A stretch of 64,000 bases of DNA from Dasypus novemcinctus. Lineage: Eukaryota; Chordata; Mammalia; Cingulata; Dasypodidae. Positions 43,691 through 56,595 of this stretch are shown here, piece after piece. The notes below the pieces were generated by a model, which searched no databases, was not told the DNA's origin, and was given only the letters and a program-made list of their open reading frames with translations. The position numbers were made by a program, and so were the translations under genes. Each line of letters starts with the position of its first letter. The stretch's first letter is position 1. The stretch spans positions 72,617,147 to 72,681,146 of the forward strand of contig NC_080694.1 of NCBI RefSeq assembly GCF_030445035.2, in the 5' to 3' direction.

Positions 43691-46689
43691 TTATGAAAGT
43701 TGTTCTTTTTAATGTTTAATTGTGAGATTCCCAAAATGAATCAACCATGTTGACATCATGCAATCCAAGCATAAGCAACTTCTTAGAAATAAAAATATTC
43801 CAACACAAAACCTCTCCACTGGAAATTTATTTGCCCTCAAATCTTTACTAGAAAAAAATCCAAAAATTTTCTCATATGAATCTGAGGTTTTATCTTAGGT
43901 AATTTTTGCAGAGTACAGTATAAAGACAATATGGGGCTCATTTTCTTCCATATTGGTTGGTGGTAATAATCAAATGCACTTTAAATTTTCCAAGATGACA
44001 CTATCATGTGTTCTGAGTGGAGGGTAAGCCTCTTCTGGATTATAATAAAAGGAAACTGACACTGCTAGTCACATTACGTTTTCTCTAAGTATTTTGGTGG
44101 TAAAATAAAATCCTGGATGCTGGGATGTATCTGATTCAACACAAACTTTAGTGAGCACAAATTTCTTCTACTGTAGAGGGAAGGGCAAAAGGACTATGCT
44201 GTTGAAAGTTTGGGTGTCAACTGAAGAGAGACCACAGACACCTGTGTTTTCCTGGTGTAACTTTACACAGTCATAATTCTTTGCCTCAAGGATTTCTGTT
44301 GCCAAAAAATATTTTCCAAGAGTACCCCAAGCTAAAAGTCCTCCCTCCCCTTTTACTTCCCTGTTAATCAAAATGAGGATAAGTGTATTTAGACCTTCAG
44401 TGAGAAGAAAGCAGTCAGTTTCCCATGACTGTGAATACAGTGCAGTGTTGGGTTACATAGGAAAAGCTGCTTTTGTTCACTGATTTAAGGAAACAGCCTG
44501 GATTTTCTTAAAATTTAAAATAAAATATTCTCTTTTTTTTCCATAACATAATAAAGAAAACCCTACCTTCTGGAAAAATGACAATTGGCTCTTGAGGATA
44601 TTAGTAGCTTTGGTAGAAAGTTCAATTGTGGGCAGTTTGATGACAGGCAGTGGAAGAACCATGGTTGGGTCCCCTGTTAGCTCAAACTCTTTCCTGCAGT
44701 CTCATGGCTCAATCTATCTTCAGATGGATGGTGCTAATCTTGTTTACTCAGCACACATCTCCGGAGCTCTCCTTCCCAGCAACTTCTCATCACTGTATTG
44801 GAAACAGACACTGGTCTCTGGAGAGAGAAGAACCACAAAGCCTTGTGCTTCCATTTATACAAGAATGCAGTCAATTGTAGACCCCTTGTGAACATACACA
44901 AGCACATGCATTCTACTGGAAAGGCTTCCATAACTGAAGGGCATTTAAAGTTCCAGGCAGTGAGAACGTCCTTCAGTTGCACTCATAGTGAATTTTGTAA
45001 AACCTACTTTCCATCATATATGCTATTAAAATTGCCAATACTGCCTTGATATCTTCTTAGAATTGACATTTAAATAAATATATACTGCACATTTTTTTGT
45101 TAATTAATTTCTGTGTTTCTACATATGTGTGTACACCTGCATGTATCCATGTACATGTGTGGAGTTAAACACATTTGCTGAGGGTATAAGAACTGATTGA
45201 TAGATAGCTGAGAAAGAAGAAATTAAAAGAAGGAGGTGAACTGTGATCTCAAGTTAAAAGAAGATGAAGTATTGCAAATTCTTTAACTCTTGAGAAATTC
45301 TTAAAAGTAACGTATCACAAAGGAATTAGGCAATGTTGATATCATATTCCTTTCCAAGCTTCATTATTTCTCTTTTGGGTTGTATTTTATAAAGGAGATA
45401 AATATTTGTATGGAGTTGTATGCATTTAATTTGTTTATAAAGATGTTCATATAGTGGGGTTGTGTGTCCAAAAACAAAGTCTTTTGAGGTACTTGATTAC
45501 ACGCAAGTGGAAAATCACAGAAACATAGATTCCTTCTGATTTCTCCTTCTAGAAGTTGTGCTTTCTACTCTAGTGCCAACAGTGGGTAAAATTATTTGCC
45601 AGGGATGCTGGTTTGTGATTGTTTACCATTAGAGCAATATACTGGTTTAAATTGTTCAATGTTTGAAAAAATAAGGCTTAGTTTAAGAAGGAGGTAATGA
45701 CTAGAACTGATTTTCCTGGAACAACTGAATTTCCTAGCCTTGGGTAAAGAAAGTAACATCCCAAATAATAAAGGTCTTAACTTGTAAATTAGTGATACTA
45801 ATGCAATACAATTGAAACATTTCTTATGATTGATCAAAGAGAAACAGTAATTTAAAAGGGTAGAATATTTGACCTGGAGATACATGGCCTAAAACAAAGA
45901 CTTTAGAAAACACCCATCTCAGACTGGTCTTCTAAAAAGCAGAACCAGATCCTGGAATTTAAGCATTGGGAGTCTATTTGGAAAGTGTAAGTTACTGGCA
46001 AGTACTATAAAAATAAAAGGGATTTTCTAACCTTCTGTTGGTTGAATTTGTATGGGTGAAAATGTATGCATATAGTCATTTGAGATTGCATAAAATTCCT
46101 AAAGATTTAAAAATATTCTCATTGTTCATATAGTGTCCTGATACTAATCTGCATGATATTAGACAACAGAATAATGTTATAGGTCTTAATTTCAGTTATT
46201 CTTATAAAAGATGTGATATGTCACAGAAACAACTAAATTTCCTTGTCAGCTATATTGTTTACTCTGATGTTTCTCTGAAAGTACATGCAGTCAGCTACAG
46301 GTCAGAGTTTCATCTTCAGCCAAATGGGACTTTAAAAGAAAAGCAAGGCAAGTATATAATCATGTTCTACCTGTCAATTAACATAATCCTGGTAAGAGAG
46401 TGAAGGTGGGACAGGGGTAGTTGCCTCAACTAACAAAGTTCAAATAGACTTTATGCAGCTACATATTTAAATGAAAATGTGAATTTGTCCTTGTTGTGAT
46501 ATGCCTGTTTCCTGGGTGGATAGATGATTTTCTTTCCCATATGATTACTGCCCTCAGAATGAGCTAAGAATTATTAGACTTCCCCACCTGAGAATTTCCT
46601 GCTATTCTCTCAAGGAATAGGGACTTCCAGTTTACTGAAACCGTAGTCAAGGAACTTCGCAAAGTCTGAATCTAAGATCCACTCTTTTA
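43691..46689. other. Intergenic, partly shared with unit B
   Basis: Roughly 43,700-44,690 is shared with unit B (63,430-64,000), for example GACAGGCAGTGGAAGAACCATG in both. It lies upstream of the minus-strand receptor copies and may contain their 5' noncoding exon or promoter, which is inference. From 45,050 to 46,689 nothing is recognised. Confidence 0.4.
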
Positions 46690-47790
46690 AAAAAACAAAT
46701 TTTCTCCATTGGCACTTATAACAGGGAGACCTAGGAAAATAAACCATGGAATATATAAGCAGCTTTGCCTCATAGAAGGAAACAAGGCAACTAGCTCATA
46801 AAATCTAACGAGGCAAGTCCTCAAATGTTATCTTGGTCTCTAAACCAAACTCTTCAAATAAACTCTCTACCTTCCCTCCTAAATCGAGCTTAACTCCTAG
46901 GGATGAGCCTCCCTGGTGTGGAAGGAAAAATAACAAATGTTAGCAATGCTTTTGGAGATAAATTGTAATCAAAAGGGGGAAATGGTTAACAAAATGTAAT
47001 TTCTGTGGCTAAGATGTTTCAAACACAGTCAGGAATTCATCCTAAAAAGTTACTCTGATGCAGTTTTCTGCCAGATATCATGAACTGCCATAATATACAA
47101 AACCTTAAGCAATAATGTTCCTAAAAATTCTCAGAACATACAAACACCATAAACAAGCCAATGACTAAAGAGAATGAGCAACATTAGTGGGCTATATTTA
47201 GGAATCTATGAAAAGCTATTTCTCTAATCAAAATGGTTATATTTCACTTACAAATCCCCTAATCATGATCCTTCTACTTCTTTTATATTAATTAATATAA
47301 ACATATCATTTTCAATTTACTTGTTAAATACATTCCTCAGTAACTTAAAGCTTCCAGACTGTTCCTATTCTGGTTAAACCTTGGATCTTAACAGGCATAT
47401 CTAACCAACATTATCTATGAATCTTGCCCTGAGGGGAAGGGGAGAGAGGAATAGAATAGTTGGAAGAGCGGGTGACTGGGGAGCAATGGATGTGTTCTGC
47501 ATGATCTTGCAATAATGAATACAGTCCATGTTAAATATCACCAAAAATTTATAAAAGTGTGTAGTCAAATGTAAACCATAATGTAAACCATAATGGAACC
47601 ATGGTTAGTAGCTATATTTCAATATCTGTACATCAGTTGCACCAAATGCAACATCCACATGTAAAGAGATCATTGTTGGGGAAGGGGAAAGGGCTTGATG
47701 TTGGATATGAGAGTTCCCTATATTCTATATGTGACTTTACCATTACCTAAAACTTTTTTGAAGAGATAATTAAAAAAAAAAAAAAGGATG
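46690..47790 (+). repeat. L1 3' UTR copy, divergent subfamily
   Basis: Contains the family words CTCCTAGGGATGAGCCTCCC near 46,893, GGGGGAAATGGTTAACAAAA, TGTAAACCATAATGTAAACC near 47,570, and an A-rich tail at 47,772-47,785. It is the same general UTR as elsewhere but with many differences, so it is an older subfamily. No ORF2 part is evident. Confidence 0.6.
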
Positions 47791-49589
47791 TAGACAATGG
47801 AAGAGATCATCATGCCACTGTCCATACAGGGCAACACCTATTACAGTGATGAAAAGCAAAATGTCAAAAAAATTTTAATGATATTATTCATTTTTGTAAT
47901 ATCCCAATTTATTTTTTACTATATTTTAGTTTTCTAAATTAAAATGAATTCTATTTCTAATCTTTAACTTGCCATTACTATTTCATTTTCTTATTAATTG
48001 AATCTGTCAATACATTAGACTTCATTTTTGAAGAAGTTTTGGGGTTCAGCTATCCTAGGGGAGGAGCACTGAAGTGGCATGTCATTGATGGGAGAAACAT
48101 GGGTGGTAGGGAGTTCTCCAGGGCATGCATATAGGGTATATAGATATGTTTGGATATACATTTGGTATTGACATAATGTGTAGAGTTTCACATGACAACT
48201 GAGGGAGTGTTGAGTTCCCATTCTGGGAAACTATGTCACACTCCCCAGTGAAGCAGCAACAATCCCCAAGTTGTTGGGCAAAATGCAAGGGCAAAGACCA
48301 TTGAAAAAGGATGGTCCAATGTTGGGCCCTTGATAGTGATGACTATGCTTAGGAGTCTGTAGGCTTGAAATTTCAACTAGGCCTAGAGCTGTAGGGTGCC
48401 TAAGAGTTACCTTCTGAGAATCTCCATGTTGCTCAAATGTGACCACTCTCTAAGCCAAACGCAGCATGTCAATGCATTACCCTCCCCCCCAGCATGGGAC
48501 ATGACTCCTGGGGATGAGCCTCCCTAATGCCAAGGGTTTACTACAAAGCACCAGCTGGTGATGCATGTAGAAAAAGACCTTGAATAAAATGGGGAAATGG
48601 TAAAGAGAAATTAGTTTATATGGCTAAGAGTCTTCAAAATGAGTTGAAAGTTCATCAGAGGGGTTGTGCTTACTTACATCTTGGCAGGATCTCAGAGACA
48701 GTGAAAGTAGACACAACTCCAGCTAGTGGTGCTCTTGAGGGCTACAGGGACACCCAGGTCTTATGGCCATGACAGATGGCTCTAGAGTTCAGGGCCTTGT
48801 CAGTAGACCCTACTTTGGAATTTATGCTCCTGAGTGTGATGGAGATGGATTCAGATGTGACTTCTCTACACATCTCTCTTCTGTCACCTTTACTGAATCT
48901 GTAGTTGGCACTGGGGTCAGTATATGCTCAGGAGACTTGACTTGGACTGTCTATTTGCCAACTGGGCCATAAGCCTCAACAGAGTTGCAACACCTACTTT
49001 CTCATTTGTAGGACTTACCCAGGTCAGGTAATAAATAGGGAGTTGAGGAAGGTCAACCACCACACCAGGGAACTGAGATAGTCTACAACTGCAAGCAGGA
49101 AAATTCCATCCATCAGTCTTGTGAGATCTAAGGCCTTTCTTGATTTAGAGGTGGAATGGACATTGCCATTCCAGGATCCTCAGGAAAGAGGACTACAATA
49201 CAGATTAGAGTGGACTTACTGGTATTCTACTATAGAATTATTGTGACTGTAGCAATGGAAGAAACTGTGTCATTGATGTGGAGACAATGGCCATGGGAGT
49301 TGCTAAGGGTAGGGATAGTGAAGAAGAAATATGATATTGGGCAATTTTGAGGACTTGGAGTTGTCCTCAATGATATTGCAGGGATAGATGCAGAACATTA
49401 TATATCCTACCATAAACAATTGAAAGGACTGGGAGAGAGTATAAACTACAATGTAAACTTTAACCCATGTTGTGTAGCAATTCTCCAAAATATAGTCCTC
49501 AAATGCAATGAATGTACCACACTAATGAAAGAAGTTGTCAATGTGGGAGGAGTGGGGTGTGTGGGGAGTGGGGTATATGGGAGACTCTA

Positions 49590-49599
49590 GGTAGATAGG

Positions 49600-49662
<63 letters not shown>

Positions 49663-49677
49663 GCAGATAGATAGATT
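49590..49677. repeat. (GATA)n microsatellite
   Basis: About twenty tetranucleotide units (TAGA/GATA) with few interruptions. They directly adjoin the poly(A)-type tail of the antisense SINE, so the array probably expanded from the SINE's 3' tail. It is likely to vary in length between individuals. Confidence 0.9.
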
Positions 49678-49992
49678 AAAAAGATTTTATTTTATTTTTA
49701 ATCCCCCCTTGTGGCTTGCTTGCTGTCTGTTCTCTGTGTCAACCTGCTGTGTGTTCTTCTGTGTCTGCTTGTGTCCCTTTGTTGCATTAACTTGCTATGC
49801 CAGCTTTCCGCAGGAGTGGGTACAGACCTTAAGGTCCCTGGAGGTGTGGGCCATCAACGCTCTGTGGGCATGGGCCATCAGCTCTCCATGGGTGTGGGCC
49901 AACCTGCCTTCACAAGGAGGCCCTGGGAAGTGAACCCAGGGCCTCCCATATGGTAGATGGGAGTCCAAACAGTTGAGCCACATCTGTTTCCC
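49678..49992 (-). repeat. DAS-type SINE, antisense, inside an L1 3' UTR
   Basis: On the minus strand it starts GGGAAACAGATGTGGCTCAA and has the tRNA-like B box GGTTCACTTCC. It continues with a linker with AATGCAACAAAGGGACACAA and ends in an AAAATAAAATAAAATC tail. This is the composite family seen at 1,971 and 7,459 but with one head, hence a different subtype. Confidence 0.85.
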
Positions 49993-50064
49993 CTCTTGTA
50001 TTTTTTAATGTAACATTTTGTGTGATCTATGTATCTTTAAAAAAAGATAAAACAAAAAATCAGT

Positions 50065-50635
50065 ATGAACCTACCAGAACCGTCAACATCCTGAATCCCA
50101 TGGGACTAAGGGAAACTCAAAGTGGAGATTGAAATAACAGAAACTCCCCTCATTCACTGCCTTTATCACAAGTTGCTCTAACTCCCTTTTTCTGTCTTTA
50201 CCACAAAGCTGTCTAATACATGTAGAAACAGACTTACACAGACCTTTTAAAGATTCCTAAGTCAAATTGTGCACTTTCTGCCAATATAACCTAAAGCAAC
50301 CTGATGACACCTGTCCTGTTAAATCTCCACCCTCTCATCATCATTCTGAAAGCATCATTTTCTGATCATGCAAATTTGATCTGGCAATGCTCCCTCCTGC
50401 ACACACTCCATCAAGCCCTACTTCTGACCCTGCTTCATCTAACACCTCCTCCATGTTACATCATCCAACCTCCCTAAACCATCCACACTCTGGCCCTTTA
50501 AAAACCTTGCTCCACCCCCAGATTGGGGAGGTAGATTTATACCTCATCTTCTGTCTCCTTGCTGCCTGATTTTGCATAAAAGGCTTCTTTTCTCAAAGTC
50601 CAGTGTCATGATAGCAGCTACTGTGCACATAGTGT
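50065..50635 (+). repeat. Probable ERV1-type LTR, sense
   Basis: The downstream half has a promoter-like CCCTTTAAAAACC (near 50,498). About 30-100 bases on there is the R-region pattern CTCCTTGCTGCCTGATTTTG, an ATAAAAGG poly(A)-type signal and CTTCTTTTCTCAAAG. The block ends near GCACA. This layout is familiar from gammaretrovirus-like LTRs. The left boundary, close to an L1 tail, is uncertain. It is a fossil with no interior seen. Confidence 0.5.
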
Positions 50636-50699
50636 GACAAGGACATTGCTCAATAACAAGATTAGAGGAACAAGACAATGCACTTCTTTGAATTTTAAA

Positions 50700-52580
50700 A
50701 TGTTGTTTTTAACTCACTATTGGTGGAAATATGGAATGGTTCATTCATTGTGGAGGATGATTTGGTCATTCCTCAGGAAGTTAAGTATAGAATTGTGATA
50801 TGATCCAATAATCTCATTACTAAGAATATACCCAGAATTATTGAAAGCAGGAAAACTAACAGATAAATGCACACCAATGTTCATAGTGGCATTATTCACA
50901 GTTGCCATAGTTGGAAGCAAGCCAAGTGCCCATCAAATTAAGAATGGATAGACAAAATGTGGTTTAAACAGAATGGAATATTATTCAACTATAAGAAGGA
51001 AAGAAGTACTGACACATATGACAACATGGATGAACCTCAAGGACTTTATTTGGCATGAAGTAATCTAGTCACTAAAAGACAAATGTTGCACCATCTCATT
51101 GATAAGAACTAAGAACCTTGATCAGGCTCACAGAGGTAGAGTCTGGAAGATAGATCACCAAAAGATAGAAAGGGAGTAGAGAGTGGTAAGCTGATGCACA
51201 ATCTGTGCAGAACCTATGTCAAGGACAATGGTGTTTTGGCAGTGGGCAGCAGTGATAGGTGTGTAGCAATGTGAGTGTGATTGATGGAGCTGGAGTGTGA
51301 GTGTGAGCAGGGTTGAGGGTGTTTGAGCTATCCATGGTGCTGGGGGAGGGATGCAGAATAGGATAAGTTGTTCAACGAAGTCTGAAGAGGCCAAGGATTG
51401 TAGTGGAGAATACTATTGTGGGAGTGTTCTTTCAGGATCTATGGCAGAGAGGTGTTACTGGTGCAAGGTGTAGGTGGCAGAGATGTATGGAGAGGGGTAA
51501 AACTGGGTGGGTTCATTTCTATGGGATATGAAAGTGTTGTGTTGTCATAAATGTGTTTACTCAGTGGATGGAGACACACACAGTAGCCAACAGAATATTA
51601 AATTCCCATCCTAGGGAGTTCTGTTATTTTCTCAATTAGAGTGACAAAAATATCTGAAGAATATAAGCAGTTCCTAATAAAATTAAAAAGGTCAGCATGT
51701 CAAATTTTTTATATCAGGGCTCATACTTATGAACCTTATTCCTATAAAATTGAAACAACCTAGTAATAATCGATGCTTAAGAATTCCATCCTGAAGACCT
51801 CTTTGTTACACAAATGTAGCCTCTCTCTAAGACAAACTCAGAAATAAATTCACTACCTTCCCTCTGGCATGGGACATGACTCCCAGGAATGAGCCTCCCT
51901 GGCACCAAAGGATTAACACCAAAAACCAACCAGCAATGCATTTGGAAAAAGACCTTGACCAAAAAGAGGGAAAATTTAAATATAAAATCATTTTTACAGC
52001 CAAGAGATTTCAAAGTGAGTCTGTGGTCATTCCGAAGGTTATGATTTTGCATGTCTTTGGCTGATCTCATGAACTGCCATTGTAAACAAAACATCAAATC
52101 AGACTCCAGAGACAACCAGACACTAGAAGCAAGGCACACAACCCAATGAAATTGGAATCCCATTAACAGGTCTTATTTTGGAATATATGATAATCTATCC
52201 CCCCAATAAAACAGAGTTTGAATCATTTTTGTTTTCCCTATGTATGGTTCTCATGCCTCTTTTATTTGACCCAATAATTTATCACTTTACCCATTAAATA
52301 TATGTCTCAGAGACTTAAATTTTCAGTTGTTCATATGCTCTTTGAGCCCTGAATCTCTTAGAGTTGTGGCCACCACCTACCCTCCAGTTCTATGGACTTG
52401 CCCAGAACGAATGATTTGTACCAAATGCTTCAGAACATTGCAAGGTGTTAGTGGAGGGGTGATGTATGGGAACCTGGTATGCTTTTATGCATGTTTATTT
52501 TGTAAGTTCACAACTTTTATGATACTCCTATTGGCTATGTATGTTCATGTATGAATGATATACTTTAATAAAAATATATG
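50700..52580 (+). repeat. Ancient L1: ORF2 C-terminus plus 3' UTR
   Basis: Begins in the cysteine-rich C-terminus of ORF2 (ACACCAATGTTCATAGTGGC near 50,871 and GGAATATTATTCAACTATAA). It continues into the UTR with GCAATGTGAGTGTGATTGAT and reaches the 'gggacatgactcccaggaatgag' block near 51,870. It ends GAATGATATACTTTAATAAA near 52,565. Together these show that the widespread UTR blocks do follow ORF2 in older subfamilies as well. Many stops are present. Confidence 0.7.
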
Positions 52581-52599
52581 TTAAAATTTTTGATAGACG

Positions 52600-53230
52600 A
52601 GTTTCATCATAAAAAAAAAACAAAACAGAGTTTAGACAACTGCAAGTAAGACATTTTCTTCTATATGCCCCATAATATCTAAGGCCACTCTCAATCTGAA
52701 GCAGATTGGACATGATCCCAAATTCTACAAGAATGAGGGATGAACAAATATATATGGGAGTGCAAGTACAGACCAAAGTCAATTTATTGTTATTGTAGTT
52801 ATTAGTGTGAGGAAAAGGAAGAGCTCATGATATTGATATGAAGACGCTGGAGGTTAGAGGTTCTGAGGAGAGGGAAGGGAAGAATATGTGGAAAGTAGGA
52901 CTTTCTTAGGACTTTGGAATTTTTCTGGTTGATACTGCAATGACTGACACATGACATTTTACGTTTGTGAAAACCTATAAACTCTACAACACAAAGTGTA
53001 AACCATAATGCAAACTATAGAATAGGCTATTAACAATGCTTCATTATTTGTTCATCAACTGTAACAGATGTGCTACACTAATATTAATATAAGAGGTTAT
53101 TATTAGGGAAAAATGAGGTTGGGGGAGGTGGTGATTATATGGGAATCCCCTATTGCTATAAGTTTTTTTAAACAAGCCTTTGGAAAATTGTATAAAGACT
53201 TTAAAATAAAGATGTTTTAAAACTTTAAAA
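52600..53230 (+). repeat. L1 3' UTR, third subfamily
   Basis: Sense copy with TGCAAACTATAGAATAGGCT, GTTCATCAACTGTAACAGAT and TATGGGAATCCCCTATTGCT. These words are antisense to the fragments at 6,687 and 7,035. It ends in an A-rich tail near 53,225. Confidence 0.6.
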
Positions 53231-53754
53231 AATGTTTTTAAAGGTTGTCTGCTTCATTTACCTATTTCCCAGACACTTCTAATTATTACTACTGTAGTTG
53301 CTTCTCATTTTCTAGTAAATATTTTAACTAGAAAGGTGGAAAACCACATTATTCCAAACTTCACATTAATGCAGAAGTTGACAAAATAGTTGAAAAATGC
53401 AGAGAGGTTAATATCTCCCATGTATATCAACACAAATCATAATGGAATTACTTAGTATGAAATTTGACTGAACATAAGAATGATGCATCATAGTCACAAA
53501 ATATTTGTATTTCATAACTCGAGTTTTACAACAGATCAAAACTCAAAATAAAGAATAGAGGAAGGAAACAGTCATCAAATAACATTGAAATTCAAAATAT
53601 ATTACAAATTTTTGTAAAAACTTTTTGAGATAAGAGGAAACAGAAGTTAACCAGTAAGGCAATAAAATTTAACTCAAAGTAAAAACTACTGTCATATTTA
53701 TTAGAGAAACATTCATAACAATTATTATTTTTGGACTTTCCAGAAAAATAAACA
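53231..53754. other. Intergenic sequence, nothing recognised
   Basis: AT-rich sequence without recognisable gene or repeat. Confidence 0.4.
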
Positions 53755-54050
53755 GTAGGAGACACACACAAGATTTATTTATTTTAAGAAATCGACTCAT
53801 GCAAGTGTGGAGAATACCATTTTAATCTGTAAGTCAAGTACGATTTGATGCTGCGTTCTTGAGGCAGGTTTTCTTCTCTGGGAAATGTCAATTTCACTCC
53901 TATGCTTTTCCAGTGATTGGATAACAGCCACCACGTTATTAAGGACAATCCCCTGGAATGCAGTGAATGTTGATTCTTGCCATTTTTATAAAATATCTTC
54001 ATGGCAACACCTAGATTAGTGTTAATACTAAACACTAGATTAGTGTTAAT
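53755..54050 (-). repeat. Partial MLT2-like LTR, antisense
   Basis: In antisense it shows TTTATTTATTTTAAGAAATC, GACTCATGCAAGTGTGGAGA, TTCTTGAGGCAGGTTTTCTT, CAGTGATTGGATAACAGCCA and AACACCTAGATTAGTGTT. These are typical successive words of MLT2-type ERV-L LTRs. A small direct duplication of about 25 bases lies at 54,010-54,055. It is a fossil. Confidence 0.6.
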
Positions 54051-54584
54051 ACTTTAACCATCTCAACTATCAAATGCAATTTTGAAACGGTCATTGGATA
54101 ACAGTTCTGAAAAACGGGCCTACCTATGTTTTGTAAAAACATATGAAATTAAAACATTGAAAAAGCAATAGGAATAAAGACAGAATAGAATTGCATGAGT
54201 TAATGCAATTGCTGGGTATCTTTGGGGTTTAATTCTGGGAGATATATCACTGAAATTAACTTAAACTTTGAAATACAAATATATGTGTCTGGAAAGATAA
54301 AATTTCATAAATCTGGTAATGCAAATCAGTGAGGAAATGATAAATTATTTAATAGGATAAAATATAGAGACTAACAATAGGGGTAACATTAGATCTCTCA
54401 TTCATAAATTTAACTAAAATATGCCTGAAAAGATTTTGTAAAGAATTCAATGCAAAATATAAATCTTAAAGGGGGATGGGGAAAAAATACGGATGAATAC
54501 TTGCATAAACTTACAATTAGAAAAGTTTACATAAAAGAAGTTCAAACTAAGGTGGTGTTTAATATTTCAATTAACAGATTATAA
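54051..54584. other. Intergenic sequence, nothing recognised
   Basis: AT-rich sequence, no gene motif or known repeat. Confidence 0.4.
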
Positions 54585-56595
54585 AACTTCAAGAAGTAGC
54601 CTCTGAAAGTGAACGTACAAAAGAACAGGTGAAGAAAACAATGGAAAAAAATGAACAAGCTCTCAGGGAAATAAATGACAGCAAAAGGTGTGCAAACATA
54701 TGTGTCATGGATATCCCAGAAGGAGAAGAGAAGAGAAAAAGGGGAGAGGGAATATTTGAAGAGGTAATGGTAGAAAATTCCTCAACACTATTGAAGGACA
54801 TAGATATCCATGTCCAAGAAGCACAATGTACTCCAACTGAAAAAGTCCAGATAGATCAATTCTGAGACACATACTCATCAGAATGTCAAATGCAAAAGAC
54901 AAAGAGAGACTTCTGAGAGCAGCAAGAGAAAAGCAATGCATAACATATAAGGGATACCCAATAAAATGAAGTGCTGATTTTTCACCAGAAAGAAGGGAGG
55001 CAAGAAGCCAGTGGTCTGATATATTTAAGATACTATAAGAGAAAAACTTCCAGCCAAGAACCTTATATCCAGCATGCCTGTCTTCCAAAATGAGGGCAAG
55101 ATTATAATACTCACAGATAAACAGAAATTGAGAGAATTTCTAAGCAAGAGACCAGTATTTCAGGAAATACTGAAGGTTGTGCTATATCCTTAAAAAAAGG
55201 CAGGAGAAAGAGTCTAGAAATGAAGGTTAGATCGATAAAAGTAACTGAAAGTGTCAAAAGAGTGTTGGAAATAAAATATGACAGATAAAACTCAAAAGTA
55301 AGGAATAAAATTAACCAATAATGTAGAGCACTTGTTTTTAGAAAACTGCAACTCATTGTTAAAAGAAATTTTAAAAGCTTAAATAACTGGAAGAGCATTC
55401 CATGCTCATTGATTGGAAGACTAAATATCATTAAGATGTCGATTGCACTCAAATTGATAGACAGATTCAATGCAATCCCAATAAATATTCCACCAGCATT
55501 AAAAAAAGATTTGAAAACATGATCATCAGATTTATTTGGAAGGATAAGTGGTCCTGAATAGCCAGAAACATCTTAAAAAGGAAAAGTGAACTCCATCTTC
55601 AGACTTTAAATCACATTATCTAGTTATACTGGTCAAAAATAGCATGTTACAGGCATGAATACAGACACATAGACCAATGCAGCCAAATTGATGGTTCAGA
55701 AACAGACCCTCACATGTATGGTCAAGTGATTTTTGAATAGTCTGTCAAACCCACACAGTTCGGACAAAACTGTGCATTCAACAAATGATGCTGAAAGAAT
55801 TGGTTCTCCATAGCTTAAAGAAGGAAAGACCCCTATCTCACACCTTAACCAAAAATTAACTCAAAATGGATTTAAAAAGAAAAACTAAAAATAAAGCAAG
55901 AACCATAAAACTTCTTCTAGAAGAAATTGTAGAAAAATATCTTCAAGACCTGGTGGTAAGTGGTGGATTCTTAAAGGAGATAAGAGGAGGACTGAGGTGG
56001 ACTACTGATGTTTAATGTATTTAGAAGTTTTAATTAGCTTTACTGTAAAAGTGTGGAAATGTATAGGGTGAATGGTAACATCTAGTTTATAAATGGGGAT
56101 GTGACTGAAAATGGTAGTCTAGGTATGCAAATGCCAATTGAGAGAATGCTAGAGAATAATCTAGGAACTGAATAGGACAGTAATCTAGGAAATGAATCCA
56201 TAGAGGTGGATGAGATTTGTGTTTGATGATACAGATGCAAGAGTGTCCTTTGTGAGCTAGAACAATGTATATCACTATTGGGAATGTGGAGAAACATAGG
56301 AAAAATGCAGCTGAAGTGACCTTGGACTGTGGTTACCAGTAATAATATAATATTCTTGCAATTGTGCGAAAGATGTACTGTGTTGATAATGAGGAAATAT
56401 GGAAAATGTGAGCCAAATGTACATTGTGGACATTGTAACAATCAGATGGCATTCTCTTATCTGTAGCAAATGTTCCACCACTGTGTGGTGTGTTGATAGA
56501 GGGTTGTTGTCTGAGAATTCTGCACATGTGCATGATTGTTTTATAACTTTACAGCTTCTGTCATAAAAAAGATATTTAATCATAACTAAAACATA
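54585..56595 (+). repeat. L1 remnant with ORF1 joined to ORF2 C-terminus
   Basis: ORF1 is readable from about 54,600 to 55,200 (ANICVMDIPEGEEKRKRGEG, then HVQEAQCTP and the LRAAREK region), with several stops. After a short A-rich stretch, sequence homologous to the distal part of ORF2 appears at about 55,360 (SIGRLNIIKMS-like, LIDRFNAIPI-like) and runs to about 55,975. The endonuclease and most of the reverse transcriptase are missing. A 3' UTR of about 600 bases follows, ending in a TTTTATAACTTTACAGCTTC-like tail. This is an internally deleted old L1. Confidence 0.7.

Larger units (their letters stand above)
29940..45050. repeat. Segmental duplication unit A (OR locus)
   Basis: Diverged similarity in the same order links this region to unit B. 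Pairs include: 30,020-30,330 with 57,240-57,610; 33,940-34,140 with 57,990-58,210; 38,700-39,470 with 58,440-59,170; 39,670-39,705 with 59,360-59,400; 39,770-40,430 with 60,775-61,510; 40,620-42,950 with 61,530-63,200; and 43,700-44,690 with 63,430-64,000. Gaps are filled by insertions private to A: an ERV-L, L1 3' UTRs, a solo LTR, and the 30.4-33.6 kb stretch with the OR10-like exon. Confidence 0.75.
48020..50050 (+). repeat. L1 3' UTR, 1.6 kb copy split by a SINE
   Basis: The best stand-alone copy of the UTR in the window, running parallel to 16,250-16,818 and 21,703-22,440 of the large L1. It shows the order of blocks without the provirus. Landmarks are GGGACATGACTCCTGGGGATG (48,497), GGCTACAGGGACACCCAGG (48,740) and GGAGGAGTGGGGTGTGTGGG (49,545). 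It is interrupted at 49,590-49,992 by a (GATA)n array and an antisense DAS SINE. It then resumes CTCTTGTATTTTTTAATGTA and ends in an A-rich tail. Confidence 0.8.

Noticed and set aside
29940-45050. CRISPR-like or other regularly spaced repeat arrays
   Set aside because: The repeated blocks are segmental duplication and transposon copies. No short direct repeats with unique spacers were seen anywhere.
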